Positions 9,475 through 19,900 of a stretch of 64,000 nucleotides of DNA are shown one piece after another. This stretch comes from JAAYVZ01 sp035403265 (GTDB lineage Bacteria > Acidobacteriota > Thermoanaerobaculia > Thermoanaerobaculales > Thermoanaerobaculaceae). The DNA is taken from assembly GCA_035403265.1 (NCBI GenBank), contig DAONEV010000001.1, positions 42,194 through 106,193 on the forward strand, read 5' to 3'. Numbering within the stretch: the first letter of the stretch is position 1; the number at the start of each line of letters is the position of its first letter. The position numbers and the translations under genes were made by a program. The notes under the pieces are model-generated. The model made no database searches and was not told where the DNA came from. It worked only from the letters and a program-made list of their open reading frames with translations.

Positions 9475-11022
9475 ATGCAGAAGGTCGCCCTCACTGACAT
9501 CAACGCCTGGGATGTCGCCTGGCCCACCGCGGCAGGTCTCGGCATCGGCCTCGGCGCCCGTCTGCTCCGCCACGGCGTCGACCTGAAGTCGAAGAAGGGG
9601 GTCCGAGCCCCGAAGACGACGTCGCCACTGGAGTCCGCCCAGATCGAGGTCCCCGTGGATGTCTCCGATGAGGAGGCCGCTGCGCTCCAGGCCCAGGGCA
9701 TCAAGGTCGGTGCTGATCGCTCCGTGCTGCCGGCTGCCGTGGCCACGGACAGCACCGTGATGCCGTCGAAGCGCGGCGTCACGATGTCGCCCGCTGCGAA
9801 GCCCGTGGTGCCGGGTGCCACCAAGGTCGGAGCCGAGGGGCTCACCTCGACTGTGCTGCAGGGCGCCCTGGGCGCCGGCGCCGCCTACGGCGGCTGGTCC
9901 GTGCTGGACAACATCCTGGACAAGCAGCGTCTCGAGAAGGCCAAGGGGTCCCTGCAGCGCTCCCGCGACCGCGTCAAGCGCCTCATCGCCGGCGAGCCCG
10001 ACCCCAGTGAAGCCGGCATCGCCACGGCGCTGAAGACCGCCGAGGAACTCTTCCTGAAGCAGTCCAGCATCGGCACCAGCATCGGCAGCAGCATCATCGG
10101 CGGTGCCACGGATATCATGGCTCCGATCGGGATCCCGCTGGGCATCGGTGCCGCTCTGCTCGGTGCCAAGGCCTACAACGAATCGAAGTCAGCCAACAAG
10201 TACCGGCAGCGCGTCAAGCAGATCAGTGACTCCCTGGAGCACGAGGATCCCATGGCCCCCGTGGCCGTGCTGCACCCGGTGCGGCGCCGCAAGGCAGCCC
10301 CCAGCGACACCGGAGTCATCCACAACCCCGGTGCGGAACCCATCGCGAGCTCCGAGATCGACGTCAAGGTCGCGGCGCACCGTGGCGACGACGATGAGGA
10401 CAGCGACTACGGGAAGTGGATCGCCCTGGCCATCGCCGGCCTCGCCGGTGCCGCCGGGCTCATGTGGGTCCGCAGCAACCCGGATGTCGCGAAGCAGTAC
10501 GCCCCGGAGTTCCTCCACGGGGCTATCGACTGGGTCGCAGGCGGCAACGAGCCCAAGCCGGAGCACAAGGCTGCGGCGAACCAGGTCGTTCAGCAGGCCG
10601 GTGAGACCTACAAGCCCACCGCGGCCGAGAACGCGATGTACAAGCGGCCCGTGAACCCTGAAAACGCACTGCCGCCGTCACCACCGCCGATCCGCGCCAC
10701 TGACGCCGCCAAGATGAACCCGGCGCAGCTCGCTGCGACGAACCGGAACCGGGACCTGGCCGCTGCTGCGGCTGCTCGCGGCGCCGCGGCGACACGACCT
10801 GGTGCCGTGGCCCCCGGGCAGACCCTGACCCCTGAAGACCAGGGCGCCGCTCTGGCCAACGCCGGCAATGCGCCTTCGCTGCAGGTCCCTCTGGTCCCGT
10901 CGAAGCCACCGCCCGCACCGGCGCCGACGCCTGCGGCCACAGCTCCTGGAGTCCTCCCAACGGAGCCCGTGGCGACCGTGAAGCCGCCGGCCCCCGTGGT
11001 GCCGCCGTCGCCGAAGGCCTGA
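9475..11022 (+). CDS. Putative membrane-interacting virion protein, 515 aa
   Basis: Start chosen at ATG 9475 (MQKVALTDINAWDV), preceded by AAGGTGG at a good distance; the frame is open further upstream only as a shadow. Hydrophobic or glycine-rich stretches occur at about residues 18-30, 127-140, 213-234 (DIMAPIGIPLGIGAALLGA) and 316-333 (WIALAIAGLAGAAGLMWV). The C-terminus is a Pro/Ala-rich tail. It lies directly upstream of the RNA polymerase gene (3-nt gap). Function unknown; membrane contact during genome delivery is one possibility. Confidence 0.55.
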   Translation: MQKVALTDINAWDVAWPTAAGLGIGLGARLLRHGVDLKSKKGVRAPKTTSPLESAQIEVPVDVSDEEAAALQAQGIKVGADRSVLPAAVATDSTVMPSKRGVTMSPAAKPVVPGATKVGAEGLTSTVLQGALGAGAAYGGWSVLDNILDKQRLEKAKGSLQRSRDRVKRLIAGEPDPSEAGIATALKTAEELFLKQSSIGTSIGSSIIGGATDIMAPIGIPLGIGAALLGAKAYNESKSANKYRQRVKQISDSLEHEDPMAPVAVLHPVRRRKAAPSDTGVIHNPGAEPIASSEIDVKVAAHRGDDDEDSDYGKWIALAIAGLAGAAGLMWVRSNPDVAKQYAPEFLHGAIDWVAGGNEPKPEHKAAANQVVQQAGETYKPTAAENAMYKRPVNPENALPPSPPPIRATDAAKMNPAQLAATNRNRDLAAAAAARGAAATRPGAVAPGQTLTPEDQGAALANAGNAPSLQVPLVPSKPPPAPAPTPAATAPGVLPTEPVATVKPPAPVVPPSPKA

Positions 11023-11025
11023 TCC

Positions 11026-14000
11026 GTGGCCGGTCCCGTGACGGTGCCGCAGGGCCTCTTCGATGACGGCCCCGAGATCAAGCCGCCGGCACCGCCGCCG
11101 GTCACGTTTCGCAGCTTCCATGACACCGGGGCTCAGCGCACCCAGATCTACGACAACGCGCTCCGTGGCGTCCGTGGCATCAAGCCGATCGAGANNNNNN
11201 NNNNNNNNNNNNNNNNNNNNNNNNNNNNNNNNNNNNNNNNNNNNNNNNNNNNNNNNNNNNNNNNNNNNNNNNNNNNNNNNNNNNNNNNNNNNNNACCCAG
11301 ATCTACGACAACGCGCTCCGTGGCGTCCGTGGCATCAAGCCGATCGAGAACTCCCGGTTCCGCCTCGAGATCGCGGATCCCCGGTACGACGGGGACTACG
11401 CCCCCACGATCGCCGACGAGAAGAAGGCGATCCTCGGTGGAACCTCGCTGCGTCGCGGCATCAAGGCCAAGGTGCGCCTCATCGACAAGGCCACCAACGC
11501 CGCCGTCGATGAGCAGGAAACCACGCTGGCTCATGTCCCGCACCTGAACAGCCGCGGGCTCTTCATCAACAACGGGACGATCTGGAACGTCCGGAATCAG
11601 CAGCGGCTCCGGCCCGGCGTCTTCGTGCTGCGTCAGCAGAACGGGAACGTGAAGGCTCAGTTCAACGTGAAGCCTGGCAGCGGTCGCCAGTTCAACGTCG
11701 AGATGGATCCCGAGAGCGGTGTCTTCAAGCTCGCCGTGGGGCAGAGCGGGGTCCGGCTGTACCCGCTGCTCCGCGAGATGGGCATCGACGACGCCAGCAT
11801 CAAGCAGGCCTGGGGCGTCGATCTCTTCAACAAGAACTTCCGGGCCCGTAGCGGCAACGATGCCCGCGAGCTCGACAAGGTCATCCAGCGCCTCGGCCGG
11901 ACCGCGGAGCGCGAGAAGCCCAGCGGTGAAGTCCTGAAGCAGATCCTGGAGCGCTCCGAGCTCGATGAGGAGACCACGGCGGCGACCCTGGGCAAAGAGC
12001 ACGCCACGTCGCGCATCAACCTGTCCACGTTGATGCAGACCACGAAGAAGATCCTGGCCCGGAGCCGCGACGAAGTCGACGACGACAACCGCGACGCCCA
12101 GCAGTTCCAGAGCATCCACAGTGCCGAGGACTTCTTCGAGGAGCGCCTTCGCATGGATCGTTCCAAGGCGCTGCAGAAGCTGCTCTGGAACGCGACGAAG
12201 AGCGGGAAGCTCGGCAAGATCCCAGGTGGTGTCCTGGACCGCTCCATCGGTTCCATCTTCAACGGCTCCGGGCTGACCACTGCGGTCGAAGATGTGAACC
12301 CCATGGAGACCCTGGACCAGCGCCAGATGATCACCCGCCTCGGCGAAGGTGGCATCAGCTCGAACCAGTCCGTGGCGCGCAGTGCCCGTGGCGTCCAGCC
12401 CAGCTACTTCGGCTTCATCGATCCGATCCGGGCCCCCGAGGGTCAGAACATCGGCGTCGATATGCGGGTCACGGACCACGTCCTCAAGGGGTCCGACAAC
12501 AAGCTGTACCTCCCGCTCCGCGACGTCAGGACCGGTGAGGTCAAGCCGATCGCAGCCCGTGACGCCGCTGAGGTCCCCATCGCGTTCCCTGGTGAGTTCG
12601 CCCGGGCCAAGGCATCCGGGACCACCATGATCCGCGCCATGAAGGGCGACGATCTCGTCACGCTGCCCATCGCCGAGGTCCAGCACGAGCTGCCCTCGAA
12701 TGCGGCGATGTTCTCCCGTCTCAGCAACCTGGTGCCGATGCTGCAGGGATCGAAGTCGCAGCGCTCCCTGATGGGCGCCCGCATGATCTCCCAGGCACTG
12801 CCGCTGCAGAGCGCCGAGGCGCCCCTGGTGCAGAGCGCCAACGCTGACGGGATCTCGCAATACGCCGAGAACGCGGCACACGCCGGCGCTGTGATCGCCA
12901 AGGAGCCCGGCCGCGTCGTCTCCGTGACCCCGGATGCCATCGAGGTCATCTACAGCGGCGGCCGCAAAGAGACCCACCAGCTCTACAACAACTACCCCCT
13001 GGCCCGGAAGACCTCGCTGCACAGCACCGCAGTGGTGCGTCCCGGGGAGTCGTTCAAGCCCGGCCAGGCCCTGGCGACCTCGAACTTCACCGACGGGAAA
13101 GGGGTTCTGGCCCCGGGGCGCAACCTCAGGGTCGCCTACATGGTCGGCGAAGGTGGCACCTACGAAGACGGCTTCGTGATCTCGGAGAGTGCCGCGAAGA
13201 AGCTGACGTCGCAGCACCACTACAAGTTCGAGCTCGAGAAGGACGACATGGTCCACTCGACGAAGCTCGCCGACTTCAAGACCCTGTACCCGCAGAGGTA
13301 CACCCCGGCACAGCTCGCGAACTTCGACGAGGACGGCTGCATCAAGGAAGGCACCACGGTTCATCCCGATGATCCCTTGATCCTGTCGATCCGGAAGCGG
13401 CCGCAGAAGCCAGGTGGTGTCCTGACCAAGACGCCGCGGTCATCGTTCAGCGACGGCTCCCAGGTCTGGGACAACACGACCCCCGGGGTCGTCACCGACG
13501 TCGTCAAGACCAAGAACGGTGTCAAGGTCTCCGTGAAGTCGTTCGAGCCCATGACTCCGGCGTCGAAGCTCAGCGCCCGCTACGGCAACAAGGGGGTCAT
13601 CTCCGAGATCCGGCCCGACGGCGAAATGCCGCACGACGCCGAGGGGAAGCCCATGGACGTTCTCGTGAACGCCCTGGGTGTCATTACCCGAGCGAATCCT
13701 GCAGTGCTCGTGGAGACCCTGCTCGGCAAGGTGGCCCGGAAGACCGGGAAGCCCTACACCCTGAAGTCCTTCGACCATCCGGATCTCTTGGAGTTCGCGA
13801 TGAGCGAAGCCAAGAAGCACGGCGTCGAGGAGAGCGAAACGCTGACGGACCCCAAGACGGGGCGGAAGATCCCTGGCGTGTTCACCGGGGACCAGTTCAT
13901 GATGCGGCTGCATCACACCGCGGAGTCCAAGTTGGACACCCGGGACACCGGCGGCTACGGCTACGATGACGCCCCGACGAAGGGTGGCGACGCCGGCGGC

Positions 14001-15623
14001 TCCAAGCGCATCGCGCTCCTGGACACCCACTCCCTCCTGAGCTACGGGGCCACCGCAGTGCTCAAGGACGCCAAGCTGGTCCGGGGTCAGCGCAACGACG
14101 ACTACTGGCGCAACCTCAAGCTCGGTGTCACCCCGCAGGCCCCCATGGAGTCCGGGGCTCACCGTCAGTTCCTGGACATGCTCCGGGGCTCCGGCATCAA
14201 CGTCAGGGATCGCAGGGGCCGCGCCCAGGTCCTCCCCCTGACCGACGCCGACACCGACAAGCTCGCGATCCACGAGATCCAGAACAGCGGCACCTTCAAC
14301 TTCGACACCATGAAGCCGATCGAGGGTGGCCTCTTCGACACCGCCAGGACTGGTGGCGCCGACGGTCGCCACTTCACCAAGATCGTGCTGCCGGCCAAGA
14401 TCCCGAACCCGATCATGGAGGAGCCCATCACCCGGATCCTGGGGCTCACGACGAAGCAGTTCGAGGGCATCCTCAGCGGCAAGGAACAGTGGAACGGGAA
14501 GACTGGCCCTGAAGCCATCGAGGACGGCCTCAAGAAGCTGAACCTGGATCGCGAGATCCAGAACCGGGTCCAGGACGTCAAGACCGGCAACAAGTCGAAC
14601 CGCGATGAAGCCGTGCGCGCCCTGAACTACCTCACCGGCTTGAAGACCATGGAGCTGAAGCCGGAAGATCTCATGATCTCCAAGCTGCCCGTGCTGCCGC
14701 CCCGGATGCGCCCCGTGATGCGCATGGGGAAGATGGATATCATCAACGACGCGAACTACCTGTACCACGATCTCCTCGAGGCCCGGAAGAACTTCGGGGA
14801 GTCCAAGGAGACCTTCGGCGACGCCGGTGAGGACTACCTCACGATGTACCGTGCCGCCAAGGCGGTGACCGGGCTCGGGGACCCCGTGAACCCGAAGCAC
14901 CACGAGCAGGGCATCAAGGGCATCCTGGCTCACGCCATCGGGGTCGGGGCATCCCCGAAGCACGGCCGGTTCCAGCGCAAGGTCATCGGTCAGTCCGTCG
15001 ACAACGTCGGCCGCGCCACGATCACCCCGGACCCCGAGCTCGACATCGACCAGATCTCGATCCCGGAGGACATGGCCTGGACCCAGTTCAAGCCGTTCGT
15101 GATCCGCCGGCTCGTCCGGAACGGGTTCTCGGCGAGGGACGCCGTCACCGCGGTGAAGGAGCGGAAGCCGGCAGCGTTCCGGGAGCTCCAGGCCGAGATG
15201 AAGGAACGGCCCGTGTACTGGAACCGGGCACCCTCGCTGCATCGCTACAACTACGTCGGGGCCTGGGCCCGGATCTCGAAGGGAAACAACATCGGGCTCC
15301 CCCAGGCCGTGGAACCTGGTGCCACCGCGGACCACGACGGCGACAACGTCAACGTCCACCTCCCCGTCGGGACCGACGCCGTGAAGGATGTCATCGACAA
15401 GATGATGCCCTCCAAGAATCTCTGGCATCCGGCGAGTTACGACGTTCACCTGAAACCCGACAAGGACTACCTTGCCGGATTGTATCTAGCCACGACACTC
15501 AAGGCGCACATGGAACCGCGCCGCTTCGCCACCAGGGCCGATGCCTACAAGGCCTACATGCGAGGCGAACTCGGCGTCGCGGACCCCGTCATCATCACCG
15601 AACTCGAGGACCAGAAGGCATGA
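11026..15623 (+). CDS. Phage RNA polymerase: beta subunit fused to N-terminal half of beta'
   Basis: GTG start at 11026. When the artificial gap is merged (see 11140-11349) the frame is continuous and gives 1480 residues (numbering below). Beta signatures: DPIRAPEGQNIG at 414-425 (E. coli ETPEGPNIG region) and ASKLSARYGNKG at 795-805 with both active-site Lys retained. Beta' follows in the same chain: GLFDTARTGG near 1051, VLPPRMRPV at 1171-1179, NRAPSLHR from 1348, and the Mg-binding TADHDGD with Asp 1384, 1386 and 1388. The beta' zinc ribbon is missing. The chain ends just after the DxDGD domain, and the remainder of beta' is in the gene at 16929. It is a catalytic DNA-dependent RNA polymerase large subunit, lying among head genes, so possibly virion-packaged (inference). 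Confidence 0.93.
11140..11194 (+). repeat. 55-nt duplicated flank, copy 1 (assembly overlap)
   Basis: These 55 bases are identical to 11295-11349 on the other side of the N run. Identical flanks of this length around an N gap are typical of k-mer overlap at contig ends, not of a biological repeat. Confidence 0.9.
11195..11294. other. Assembly gap of 100 N, probably artificial
   Basis: Exactly 100 N. Merging the two identical 55-nt flanks removes 155 nt, which shifts the upstream GTG-initiated frame onto the downstream polymerase frame with no stop. This strongly suggests that no sequence is missing. Confidence 0.9.
11295..11349 (+). repeat. 55-nt duplicated flank, copy 2 (assembly overlap)
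   Basis: Exact copy of 11140-11194. Both copies encode the same beta-subunit N-terminal peptide TQIYDNALRGVRGIKPIE, each in frame with its own side of the gene. Confidence 0.9.
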
Positions 15624-16045
15624 CCACCGCGATACTCCTGCTGAAGACGGCGCTGGAACGGAAGTCCGCGTTCCTACTGGAGACTGTCGGTGGCGGCGGA
15701 ATCGGTGCCCTCGTGGGCGCGAGCCGCCCGGATTCGGTCAAGAAGAAGGGGCACGGAGCGGCTCGCGCCGCGCTGACCGGTGCCGGCACCGGTCTCGGCG
15801 CCGGTATCGGCGGGATCGCCGGCGGGCTCGCCGGTGGTCTCCTGGGCGCCGGTGCGGTCGGGAGGGAAGCCTGGAATGTGAACCACGGCGGCCAGCCCAG
15901 CTCGCTGAACGCCGCACTGGCCCTTGGCCTGCCGCTCGCCGGCGCCGGCCTCGGTGCCCTCACCGGCGGTACCGTCGGTTACCATGTCTCCAAGGACGAC
16001 GAAGTCGACGAACTCCTCGAGAAAGAAAAGAACAAGGACCGCTAA
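15620..16045 (+). CDS. Small glycine-zipper membrane-like protein between RNAP genes, 141 aa
   Basis: ATG overlaps the polymerase stop (ATGA). The N-terminal motif LLLKTALERKSAF is shared with the proteins at 16047 and 31999. The middle is dominated by Gly/Ala zipper repeats (GTGLGAGIGGIAGGLAGGLL and GLPLAGAGLGALTGG), the pattern of glycine-zipper proteins that insert into membranes. The C-terminus is highly charged (EVDELLEKEKNKDR). Function unknown. Confidence 0.6.
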   Translation: MTTAILLLKTALERKSAFLLETVGGGGIGALVGASRPDSVKKKGHGAARAALTGAGTGLGAGIGGIAGGLAGGLLGAGAVGREAWNVNHGGQPSSLNAALALGLPLAGAGLGALTGGTVGYHVSKDDEVDELLEKEKNKDR

Positions 16046-16046
16046 A

Positions 16047-16715
16047 ATGGACATCTCCCGCAGTCTCTTCAAGCGTGCCCTCGAGGAGAAGCTCGCCTTC
16101 GTGCCGGCGCCGCCCCCGGGCCAGGACCCCGCTGCCGCTGGCGGCGCGCCTCCGGCTGGCCCGCCGGGTGCCGGGGGCCCGCCGCCCACCGGCGACCCCA
16201 TGGGTGGCGCCGGTGGACCTCCGCCGATGCCGCCCCCGCCCGACATGGGTGGCGGTGCTCCGCCCGAGGGCGACCCCGCTGCGGGCCCGCCGATGGATCC
16301 CACCGGCGGCGCCGGTGCTGCGCCCCCTGGCGAGGCCCCTCCGGGCGACCTCCTCGATGCCATGGGTCAGGGATCGCCGGAGCCCACGGGCAACCCCGAT
16401 GACTCCGTGACCCGGGGCCAGAGCGATGTCGTCATGGATATCGTGGAGCGCACCCTGGCCAGCACCGGCAAGGGCAAGACGAAGAGCCAGCAGGCCGAGC
16501 AGTTCAAGCTGGACCAGGAAGAGCAGAAGCAGGAGATGGGCCAGGCCGCTGCGATGGGCGGGCCCATGGGCCCCGGCGGCGCCCCGGCCGGTCCCGACGG
16601 TGCCCCCGCTGGGGGCGGCCCCATGGGTGCCCTCGGCGGTGCCATGGACCCCGCTGCCTTCGGCGGCGGTGCCAAGACTGCGGCCGAGATCGAGAAGCGG
16701 CTCCTGGGCGCCTGA
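16047..16715 (+). CDS. Gly/Pro/Ala-rich low-complexity protein, 222 aa
   Basis: ATG 16047 is 1 nt after the previous stop, with AAGGA about 10 nt upstream. It begins with the shared motif SLFKRALEEKLAF. Residues about 20-125 are low-complexity Pro/Gly/Ala/Met, followed by a helical charged segment (QQAEQFKLDQEEQKQEMG) and a second Gly/Pro-rich stretch. The C-terminus is KTAAEIEKRLLGA. Composition resembles the portal tail and the scaffold-like protein at 27319. Function unknown; a virion or assembly component is likely from context. Confidence 0.6.
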   Translation: MDISRSLFKRALEEKLAFVPAPPPGQDPAAAGGAPPAGPPGAGGPPPTGDPMGGAGGPPPMPPPPDMGGGAPPEGDPAAGPPMDPTGGAGAAPPGEAPPGDLLDAMGQGSPEPTGNPDDSVTRGQSDVVMDIVERTLASTGKGKTKSQQAEQFKLDQEEQKQEMGQAAAMGGPMGPGGAPAGPDGAPAGGGPMGALGGAMDPAAFGGGAKTAAEIEKRLLGA

Positions 16716-16716
16716 G

Positions 16717-16932
16717 ATGCTGGTCCGGCTGATCCACGACAACGGGAAGGAGTACGTCTTCCCGGCCTCCCAGGTCGTCGTGCTCAGCAACGACGGGCGC
16801 CCCCTCGCCGTGACCTACGAGGAGGCCGGCCTCATCGTGCACAACGACGCCTCGAAGCCCGACTTCGGCCGGGCCTGCGCCAGGCTCCGGCTCCAGCCAC
16901 CTGAGGTCGAGGTCGTCGGGAACCCGGGATGA
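16717..16932 (+). CDS. Small hypothetical protein, 71 aa
   Basis: ATG 16717 is 1 nt after the preceding stop, and the stop overlaps the next ATG (ATGA), so it is embedded in a tightly coupled operon. The sequence starts MLVRLIHDNGKEYVFPASQ and looks like a small beta-rich protein. No family recognised. It is the last of three small ORFs separating the two polymerase genes. Confidence 0.6.
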   Translation: MLVRLIHDNGKEYVFPASQVVVLSNDGRPLAVTYEEAGLIVHNDASKPDFGRACARLRLQPPEVEVVGNPG

Positions 16933-19900
16933 AACCGACCAGCGTTGGCGTCATGATGATCAACGACGCCCTGCCTGAGGAACTCCACCTCAAGGGGCAG
17001 TCCCTCGACAAGGACACCTTGATGGTGTTGCTCCGCGGCGTCGCCGAGAAGCATCCCGACAAGTACAAGGCCGTCCTGAAGACCCTGAACGACGTCGGGA
17101 GATCCGCTGCGTACACCGAGGGTGTCAGCGTCAGCCTGGCCGCGCTGCGGAAGTCGCCACGGGAACGTGCCATCATCGACCGGGTCCGGAAGCAGGTCGA
17201 CGCGCTCCATCTGGATCCCAAGCTAGATCACGAGGCCAGGAGTGCCGCCATCGTGAAGGCTGTGATGCCCATGGTCGACGAGCTCCAGGCTGCGCTCAAG
17301 GAAGAGGGCACCAAGGAGAACAACCCGTACTGGTTCCAGGTCAAGTCCGGGGCCCGCGGCAAGATCAGCGAGTTCAACGCGATTCGCGGGGCCATGGGGC
17401 TCGTCGAGGATCACCGGAACCGCCCCGTCGCGGTGCCGATCCTGCACAGCTACGCCGAGGGCTTGGATCCCGCGGAATACTGGGCCGGCACCTATGGCCA
17501 GCGCAAGGGCTCCATCGACGTCAAGTTCGCCACCGGTGACGCCGGGTTCTACAACAAGCAGCTCGTCAACGCGGCGCATCGCATCGTGGTCAACAAGGAG
17601 CGTCCCGCGGAGACCCGGGTCCCCGTGGGGCTCCCGACCAAGGTCTCCGACCGCGACAACATCGGCGCCGTGCTCGCCATGGATGCTGGGCCCTACAAGG
17701 CCGGGACCCTGATCACCTCGGATATCCACGCCGATCTCGAGGAGCGTGGCGTCGAGGATATCCTGATTCACAGCCCCATGACAGAGATCACGGAGGATGG
17801 CGGCGTCTCGCGCTGGGCCGCGGGACGCCGGGACCGCGCCGGACTCTCTCCCATCGGAGACAATCTCGGGATCCCTGCGGCTCAAGGTATCGGCGAGAAG
17901 CTCAGCCAGGGCATGCTGAACTGTCTTGTCGAAGGCACCCTGGTCCGCATGGCGGATTGGTCGATCCGTCGGATCGAGGAACTCAAGGTCGGGGACCTCG
18001 TGCTCGGAGCTGACGCCCAGGGACGAACCTTCCCAGTTGCGGTTGTCAGGACGTTTGATCAGGGGGTTCAGCCTGCGTATCTCTGGGAGTTCAACATTGG
18101 CTACACCAGGGAGCGCTGCTTCCTGGGGGCAACTACTGAGCATAAGCTGCTCGCCAACGTGAAGAAGTATTCCTGCGCCGGGGAAGCTCAGAACCATGTC
18201 CTGCAGGTTGTCCCGGTCGGGACCAGGGCTGCGAACTTCTACGCCGTGGGCGTCAAGGAGTTCAGCGCCGGCGGACTCTTGAGCGATCCGCGTGCCCTGC
18301 TCCTGGGTGTCCTTCTGGGGGACGGTGGTTACACGGAAGCCGCACAGGGTGTCCACCTAACCTGTGCGGACCCGTCTCAGATCGCAGACCTCAACACCTA
18401 CCTGGCGCCGATGAACCTGGTAGCGCGTCAGAACCCGACTCGAGACATCATGTTCCGGCTCTCCAAGCTGAACGATAAGTATCAGCGAGGGAACCCTGCC
18501 AAGGAGATGCTCGTTGAGCTGGGCTGCTTCGGGAAATATGCCCACGACAAGACAATCCCAGACGTCGTCTATAAGTGGGATAACGCTTCAGTGGCGGCGC
18601 TTATCGCAGGGCTCTTCGTTACCGACGGGTCCATCTGTCTTGGCGACCGCACCAAGTCGAAAATGGGGGCACATTACGCGTCAGTGTCCCGTCGACTCGT
18701 CGAGCAGGTCAAAGAGCTGCTGGAGTGGCGCTTCGGGATCCACTCTGCCGCAATCACCGGGTCGCACGTTGGACACAGGCGTAAACTGTATCAGCTCCAC
18801 ATCACGGCCTGGGCTGACGTCCAGGCGTTCGCCAAGTCAATCCCGTTGATCGGGGTCAAGGCTCGACGGATTGTCGAGCAGATCCGGCTGCACCAGCCCA
18901 AGTATCGAACCCCGTTCCACCTCCGGAAACGCCGGGGGTCCGTGAAGCTGGGAATGAAGCGGTGTCGGGATATCGAGGTCGACCACCCTGATCACCTCTT
19001 CGTTCTCGCCAACGGGCTCATTGTCTCGAACTCAAAGCACAAGGCCGGCGCCACAGCAGGGGCCCGGGATAACCGCAACGGCTTCGCCTACCTGAACCGT
19101 CTGATCCAGGCCCCGGAGAACTTCCCTGAGGCCGGTCCGCTCGCCGAAGACGACGGCTCCGTGACCGCAGTGACCCCGGCACCCCAGGGCGGCAACTACG
19201 TCCACGTCGGGGACCACCAATACTACCTCCATGCCGGGCTGACCCCGGTGGTCGCCAAGGGCGACGTCCTGGAGTCCGGCGACGACCTCAGCGACGGCAT
19301 CCCGCACCCGGAACAGCTCGTTCGGCTCCGCGGCCTCGGCGAGGCCCGCCGCGTCTTCGCTGATATCTTCCAGGAGGGCATGAAGAACTCCGGGATCACG
19401 GTGAACCGCCGCAACGCGGAGACCGTCGTGGCCGGGCTCCTGAACTGGGTCAAGATCACGGACCCCGACGGTCACGGTGACGCCATTGTTGACGAGATAG
19501 TGCCGTATCATGCAGTGGGGCACAGCTACCAGCCCCGCGAGGGCCACGAGACCGTGGCCCCGGGCCAGGCCCGCGGCAAGTACCTCGAGGAGCACGCCCT
19601 GCACTACACCCCGGGGACCCGGGTCACGAAGCGGGTCGCCAAGGATCTCGAGAAGTGGAAGATCAAGGATGTCCGGGTTCACGCGAAGCCGCCCAGCTTC
19701 CAGCCCTACATGCAGCGTGGCATGCTCGGGGTCTACAACGACCCGGACTGGCAGACCAGGCTGAGCGGGTTCTATACGACCTCCGCGTTCACCGAAGCCG
19801 TGCACCGCGGCCGTGAATCCAACCCGAACTCGACCTCCTTCATCCCTGCTTTGGTGCAGGGAAAGGGGTTCGGCGACGACCTCAAGCAGACCGGAAGCTA

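Noticed and set aside
11026..11547. Separate 173-aa gene spanning the N gap
   Set aside because: After the gap the frame switches to a shadow reading. Merging the identical flanks joins its N-terminus to the polymerase frame instead.
15330..15344. Asp-His-Asp motif read as an HD-type or HNH nuclease
   Set aside because: The surrounding TADHDGDNVNVH aligns with the RNA polymerase NADFDGD metal-binding loop, and polymerase motifs lie on both sides.
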